From SYIM01 sp044359405 (GTDB taxonomy: Bacteria; Pseudomonadota; Gammaproteobacteria; Burkholderiales; Burkholderiaceae_E), in NCBI GenBank assembly GCA_044359405.1, contig JBIKMC010000121.1, forward strand, positions 1-9,511: 9,511 bases of DNA. The letters are read 5' to 3'. A program made the translations under genes and the position numbers. A model generated the notes under the pieces. It was not told the DNA's origin. It saw only the letters and a program-made list of their open reading frames with translations, and did not search any database. Positions within the stretch are counted from its first letter, which is position 1. Every line of letters starts with the position of its first letter. This document shows, in pieces, positions 6,900 to 9,511 of the stretch.

Positions 6900-7289
6900 C
6901 TAGCGCTCAGACTCGGACAGTACCTTGCGTGCAACGCGAAATGCATCGATGGCTGCTGGCGCTCCGCAATAAACAGCCGTCTGCAGCAGCACTTCCTTGA
7001 TCTCTTCGCGGCTGACACCGTTGTTGAGTGCACCGCGCACGTGAATTTCCAGTTCGTGCGGTCGATTGAGGGCGGTCAACATGGCCAGGTTGATCATGCT
7101 TCGGATGTTTCGGGGCAGCCCGGGCCTAGTCCATACCGCACCCCAGGCGTGCTCGGTGAGATAGTCCTGAAGATCGCGTGTGAGTTCATCGGCGTTGTCA
7201 AACGCCCTTTGAACGTAGTCAGCGCCCAGTACCTCTTGTCGAGCCTGCAGTCCGCGCTGCCAGGTTTCTGACCGATCGTTCTGTTTCAC
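6900..7289 (-). CDS. Carboxymuconolactone decarboxylase (CMD) family protein, PcaC-like
   Basis: A 129-residue single-domain protein of the CMD family and of the usual PcaC length. PcaC decarboxylates gamma-carboxymuconolactone in the protocatechuate branch of the beta-ketoadipate pathway. Typical blocks are QEVLGADYVQRAF (18-30), HAWGAVWTRPGLPRNIRSM (47-65), HELEIHVRGALNNGVSREEI (78-97) and LLQTAVYCGAPAAIDAF (101-117). The CxxC redox pair of AhpD-type relatives is absent (the only cysteine is C108), which favours the decarboxylase-like branch. The start is GTG 7289, backed by AAAGGAG on the minus strand 7 nt upstream. No other protocatechuate genes are seen, so true PcaC activity is uncertain; many CMD proteins act on unknown lactones or acids. 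It converges with the second receptor gene and diverges from the pterin dehydratase gene. Confidence 0.88.
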   Translation of the reverse strand: MKQNDRSETWQRGLQARQEVLGADYVQRAFDNADELTRDLQDYLTEHAWGAVWTRPGLPRNIRSMINLAMLTALNRPHELEIHVRGALNNGVSREEIKEVLLQTAVYCGAPAAIDAFRVARKVLSESER

Positions 7290-7296
7290 CTTGCGT

Positions 7297-7303
7297 CTCC
7301 TTT
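7297..7303 (-). promoter_or_regulatory. Shine-Dalgarno of the CMD-family gene
   Basis: On the minus strand AAAGGAG precedes the GTG at 7289 by 7 nt. It supports a GTG start for this gene. Confidence 0.75.
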
Positions 7304-7382
7304 GGGTAAGCCATGCATGATATTCGTTGGCCCTGATGAGCGAGGCATGCAGAATATGGCCGTTATACGCGTTGGAGTGGTG

Positions 7383-7398
7383 TCAATCTGCAGGTTGA
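7383..7398. promoter_or_regulatory. Near-perfect 16-bp palindrome between the divergent CMD and dehydratase genes
   Basis: TCAATCTGCAGGTTGA is symmetric in 7 of 8 base pairs and lies in the 132-nt divergent intergenic region, 9 nt before the dehydratase ribosome binding site. Its size and position suit an operator, but no matching regulator gene is in the window and no convincing promoter hexamers were found. A regulatory role is inference. Confidence 0.35.
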
Positions 7399-7406
7399 TT
7401 GCATAT

Positions 7407-7413
7407 GGGAGGG
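7407..7413 (+). promoter_or_regulatory. Shine-Dalgarno deciding the dehydratase start
   Basis: GGGAGGG lies 8 nt before GTG 7422. The frame is open upstream to 7302, but those extra 40 codons do not resemble the family, so this site marks the real start. Confidence 0.7.
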
Positions 7414-7421
7414 CGTTCACA

Positions 7422-7709
7422 GTGAAAAGACTGACTGCGCAAGAGCGGATCGAAGCGCTGCACAAGGTGCCGCACTGGCAAATGATTGAGGGCCGTGATG
7501 CGATCTCGCGCCGCTACCAGTTTGCCGATTTCAATGAAGCCTTCGGTTTCATGAGCCGGCTGGCGCTTTATGCCGAGCGCGTTGATCATCATCCCGAGTG
7601 GTTCAACGTCTACAACCGGGTCGAGATCACGCTCAGCACGCACGATGCCGGAGGGCTTACACAGCGCGATATCGACTTCGCACGGTTCGCCGATGCGCTT
7701 GCGGGCTGA
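7422..7709 (+). CDS. phhB: Pterin-4a-carbinolamine dehydratase
   Basis: A 95-residue enzyme that dehydrates 4a-hydroxytetrahydrobiopterin to the quinonoid dihydropterin, the recycling step for pterin-dependent aromatic amino acid hydroxylases; related proteins can also act in molybdopterin or transcriptional roles. The full family pattern is present: GRDAISRRYQFADFNEAFGF (24-43), then E52-x3-H56-H57-P58 (AERVDHHPEW), Y64 (NVYNRVEITL), H74 in STHD and D83. H56, H57 and H74 correspond to the active-site histidines. GTG 7422 is chosen over the upstream TTG-type opening at 7302 because it gives the normal family length and has a GGAGG-type site. No phenylalanine hydroxylase gene lies beside it, so its partner is not known here. 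It ends 35 nt from the convergent hemerythrin gene. Confidence 0.95.
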   Translation: MKRLTAQERIEALHKVPHWQMIEGRDAISRRYQFADFNEAFGFMSRLALYAERVDHHPEWFNVYNRVEITLSTHDAGGLTQRDIDFARFADALAG

Positions 7710-7724
7710 TCATGGTTTTTACCT

Positions 7725-7745
7725 GAGGACTCAGAGCAGTCCCTC
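7725..7745. terminator. Weak hairpin between the convergent dehydratase and hemerythrin genes
   Basis: GAGGACT at 7725-7731 can pair with AGTCCCTC at 7738-7745 with one bulged C and a 6-nt loop, in the 35-nt gap between two converging stop codons. No T-run follows on either strand, so it is at best a weak or shared transcription end signal. Confidence 0.25.
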
Positions 7746-8269
7746 TAGCCCTGGTCGGTATGCGGCCCTGGGTTGTGCGGCTGCACCGGTTTTCGAATGA
7801 TCTTAACCGGGAGCCGCCCATCGGCCCGGCGCGTCAGTAACCAGTGGGCTAGGCTTCGATCCATCTCATCCGAGTGCTTGGGAAACCAGCGGGCCAATTC
7901 GGTCGCATAGCGTCGCGCTTCATGACGATTGCCCGCTTCGAGCAGCAGGCGAACCTGCTCGCCCGACGCCAAAACGGCGCCGTGTTCTTCGAGATGACAG
8001 GAGGCGCCCGAGTAGCGGGTCTCTCGCATCTGGCGGGCCTCTTGCTCGAAATGCCGGTGCGCGTGCTCCAGAAAGGCGTCGAGCGTGTCGGCGAGTTCGT
8101 CATCATCGCTTAGCAGCAACTGGTTCAGAACATCGGAGAATTCATGATGCATGGCATCGATGTCGGCGTGGCCGAGCGTGAACTCATCACGCCAGTGAAA
8201 TCCTCCAGTTTTGGGGGTATTGGAGCCAGAAGTGGTGGCAGACGAGCGATTGACAGCGTCGGTAGTCAT
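7745..8269 (-). CDS. Bacteriohemerythrin-like diiron oxygen-binding protein
   Basis: A 174-residue soluble protein with a hemerythrin four-helix bundle that would bind O2 (or sense it, or handle iron or NO) at a diiron centre. All seven expected ligands can be placed: H41 in IDAMHHEF, H73 and E77 in HRHFEQEARQM, H92 and H96 in CHLEEH, and H132 and D137 in KHSDEMD. About 25 residues rich in Ser/Thr/Asn precede the bundle. A 25-residue Pro/Arg/His tail (about 150-174) follows it, so it is somewhat longer than a minimal bacteriohemerythrin. No fused methyl-accepting, GGDEF or kinase domain is present. ATG 8269 has no obvious ribosome binding site. It is divergent from the Rieske oxygenase gene (84 nt apart), so the two may share control and O2 supply to oxygenases is conceivable, but this is speculation. 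Confidence 0.9.
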   Translation of the reverse strand: MTTDAVNRSSATTSGSNTPKTGGFHWRDEFTLGHADIDAMHHEFSDVLNQLLLSDDDELADTLDAFLEHAHRHFEQEARQMRETRYSGASCHLEEHGAVLASGEQVRLLLEAGNRHEARRYATELARWFPKHSDEMDRSLAHWLLTRRADGRLPVKIIRKPVQPHNPGPHTDQG

Positions 8270-8296
8270 GATTTGAAACGCAGGAAGAAATTGCCG

Positions 8297-8326
8297 TGGA
8301 CAAGCCGGCGAGGGCCCTCCTATACT
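8297..8326 (+). promoter_or_regulatory. Sigma70-type promoter of the Rieske oxygenase gene
   Basis: TGGACA (8297-8302, 5 of 6 to the -35 consensus) and TATACT (8321-8326, 5 of 6 to the -10 consensus) are 18 nt apart, with the GTG start 27 nt downstream of the -10. This predicts a leader of roughly 20 nt. Confidence 0.6.
8310..8319. promoter_or_regulatory. Palindrome GAGGGCCCTC in the promoter spacer
   Basis: A perfect 10-bp inverted repeat lies between the proposed -35 and -10 boxes and ends 1 nt before the -10. A protein bound here would block or remodel the promoter, so it is a candidate operator half or core. It is short and GC-rich, so chance is possible. Confidence 0.35.
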
Positions 8327-8327
8327 G

Positions 8328-8341
8328 CCTTAAAATTAAGG
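8328..8341. promoter_or_regulatory. Inverted repeat CCTTAA-AA-TTAAGG over the predicted transcription start
   Basis: The 6-bp arms are separated by 2 bp, directly downstream of the -10 box, and the right arm overlaps the beginning of the AAGGGGAG ribosome binding site (8338-8345). It could be an operator, or a small RNA hairpin that limits ribosome access. The role is inferred. Confidence 0.4.
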
Positions 8342-8346
8342 GGAGA
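8338..8346 (+). promoter_or_regulatory. Shine-Dalgarno of the Rieske oxygenase gene
   Basis: AAGGGGAGA contains GGAG 8 nt before GTG 8354 and supports that GTG as the start of the open frame to the right edge. Confidence 0.75.
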
Positions 8347-8353
8347 CGTAGGC

Positions 8354-9511
8354 GTGCTCAGCAAAAGCCAAAATGAGCTGCTGTGCCGGGTGGGTCCCGG
8401 TACGCCCATGGGGCGCGTTTTCAGGCGCTTCTGGAATCCGATCTGTATGAGCGATCAGGTGCCTGTGCCTGATGGTGATCCCCTGCGCCTTGAAATTCTC
8501 GGTGAATGGCTGGTGCTGTTTCGCGATAGCTCTGGCCGGCTGGGGTTGCTTCCTGAAGAATGTCTTCATCGCGGCGTGTCTCTGGCCATTGGCCGCGTCG
8601 AAAACGACGGCATCCGCTGCCTCTATCATGGTTGGAAATTTGGTGTGGACGGCACCGTGCAGGAAACACCCAACCATCCGGACGCCCGCTTCAGAGAGCG
8701 CTTGCGCGCTCCGGCCTATCAGGTGCGGGAACGGGGCGGGTTCGTGTGGGCCTACATGGGCGATGCCGACAAGATGCCGCCCTTTCCGCGCTGGCGATTC
8801 TTCGACTTTGATCCGACCCACGTGCGCCGGGTTCGTCTGTATGCAAACGTCAATTACATGCAGCAGCTAGAAGGTGGCACTGACACGTCTCATGTAGGCG
8901 TGCTGCACTCCAACTTTGCCCGCCCCAGCTGGATGACGGGCAGCTTCACCGCGAACGAAGACAAAGAGAACCCGGCCACCCTGGCCACCGGAGACCTCGC
9001 TCCCGAGCTGCACTGCGAGGATACTGAGTTTGGTTTCCACTACGCAGCTTTCCGCAAGCTTGCCGCCCGACCAGACGGGTCAGCTGATCCGCGTCATAAC
9101 GTACGAGTGGTTCCGGTGATCATGCCGTCAACGCGGGTGATTCCCGCGCCGGCCATGCAGTACCTGATCTTTGAATTGCCTGTCAACGACACGCGTACGG
9201 CTACCTTCGGCGCTACCTATAGGCTTGATGGTGGCCCTGTAGATGTTCATCGCCTCAATGAGATCAGCGGTCGCCATGATCCTGATCTGCTGTGTCCGGA
9301 TACATTCGAGTATCGAGGTAGCTGGGCTAATCTTTTTGGCCAGCGCCGTGAGACCATGAAAGACAACTGGTCGGGCATCAAGGGCGTGGTCATGGAAGAC
9401 ATGGCCATGGCCATGACCCAGGGCACTATCGTAGATCGCAGCCGTGAGGTATTGGTCGCAGCCGACAAGGCAGTGGTCCGGGCCCGTCGACAATTATTGG
9501 AATCGGCCCGT
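8354..9511 (+). CDS. Rieske non-heme iron oxygenase, large (alpha) subunit, phthalate-dioxygenase-like (3' truncated)
   Basis: The frame is open for 386 codons from GTG 8354 to the last base with no stop. The N-terminal Rieske domain has C70-x-H72-x16-C89-x2-H92 (EECLHRG and RCLYHGWKF), binding a [2Fe-2S] cluster. The catalytic domain has NYMQQLEGGTDTSHVGVLH (167-185), giving bridging D177 and iron ligands H180 and H185; D349 in MEDMAMAMTQG is the likely third ligand. The ending (NWSGIKGVV, then TQGTIVDRSRE and VRARRQLL) resembles the phthalate 4,5-dioxygenase type of single-component oxygenase, which takes electrons from a separate flavin/[2Fe-2S] reductase. Such enzymes hydroxylate or demethylate aromatic acids; the substrate is unknown. 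No reductase gene is seen upstream, and one could lie beyond the right edge. Probably nearly complete, since this type is usually about 400-450 residues. Confidence 0.95.
   Translation, partial: MLSKSQNELLCRVGPGTPMGRVFRRFWNPICMSDQVPVPDGDPLRLEILGEWLVLFRDSSGRLGLLPEECLHRGVSLAIGRVENDGIRCLYHGWKFGVDGTVQETPNHPDARFRERLRAPAYQVRERGGFVWAYMGDADKMPPFPRWRFFDFDPTHVRRVRLYANVNYMQQLEGGTDTSHVGVLHSNFARPSWMTGSFTANEDKENPATLATGDLAPELHCEDTEFGFHYAAFRKLAARPDGSADPRHNVRVVPVIMPSTRVIPAPAMQYLIFELPVNDTRTATFGATYRLDGGPVDVHRLNEISGRHDPDLLCPDTFEYRGSWANLFGQRRETMKDNWSGIKGVVMEDMAMAMTQGTIVDRSREVLVAADKAVVRARRQLLESAR

Noticed and set aside
6897..6906. GCGCTAGCGC palindrome over the CMD-family stop codon
   Set aside because: It is short, partly coding, and has no terminator or operator context.
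7302..7421. Forty-codon N-terminal extension of the pterin dehydratase
   Set aside because: It does not resemble the family, lies in the divergent intergenic region, and the GTG at 7422 has a proper ribosome binding site and yields normal length.
8336..8821. Minus-strand 161-codon open frame opposite the Rieske gene
   Set aside because: It mirrors the Rieske domain coding sequence, and the plus-strand frame carries both intact metal motifs.
9388..9418. Nested palindromes (CATGGCCATGGCCATG and GGTCATGG/CCATGACC) in the Rieske gene
   Set aside because: They fall in the conserved MEDMAMAMTQ coding stretch and are explained by repeated Met-Ala codons; a regulatory role there is not supported.

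Overview
The window reads as a GC-rich proteobacterial chromosome segment, most likely a betaproteobacterium of the Burkholderiales (Alcaligenaceae/Comamonadaceae type). The main reason is the presence of two separate Bug/TctC-type periplasmic binding proteins, a family strongly expanded in that order. A TTT (tripartite tricarboxylate transporter) operon, a Rieske oxygenase and a PcaC-like decarboxylase fit a soil or water catabolic generalist. This taxonomic call is inference; the window has no rRNA or tRNA marker.

Region 1 (2-5748, all +) looks like one catabolic operon. Its order is: the 3' part of a TctC/Bug binding protein, an RraA-like/HMG aldolase-family protein, TctB, TctA, an amidase-signature hydrolase, and a TauD/TfdA-type Fe(II)/2-oxoglutarate dioxygenase. 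Gaps are only 11-37 nt, with no terminator visible inside. The transporter would import an organic acid. The dioxygenase, amidase and aldolase would hydroxylate, hydrolyse an amide, and cleave or decarboxylate an oxo-acid. The order of steps and the substrate are not readable from the sequence. The dioxygenase gene ends in an exact 11-bp tandem duplication whose second copy supplies its stop codon.

Region 2 (5749-7289) holds a second, complete Bug/TctC-type binding protein with a twin-arginine-like leader (+), facing a PcaC-like carboxymuconolactone decarboxylase family gene (-).

Region 3 (7290-8269) has a pterin-4a-carbinolamine dehydratase (+, GTG start), divergent from the decarboxylase and convergent with a bacteriohemerythrin-like protein (-).

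Region 4 (8270-9511) is a short divergent intergenic region with a good sigma70-type promoter flanked by two palindromes. It is followed by a Rieske non-heme iron oxygenase large subunit (+) that runs off the right edge. Its frame stays open for 386 codons from a GTG start, and both the Rieske cluster and the mononuclear iron motif are intact.

No mobile element, CRISPR, tRNA or rRNA was seen, and no gene-free stretch exceeds 300 bases (the longest is 132 nt). The individual proteins belong to known families. What is unusual is the combination: a TTT transporter carrying its own aldolase, amidase and dioxygenase, next to several more oxygen-related genes.
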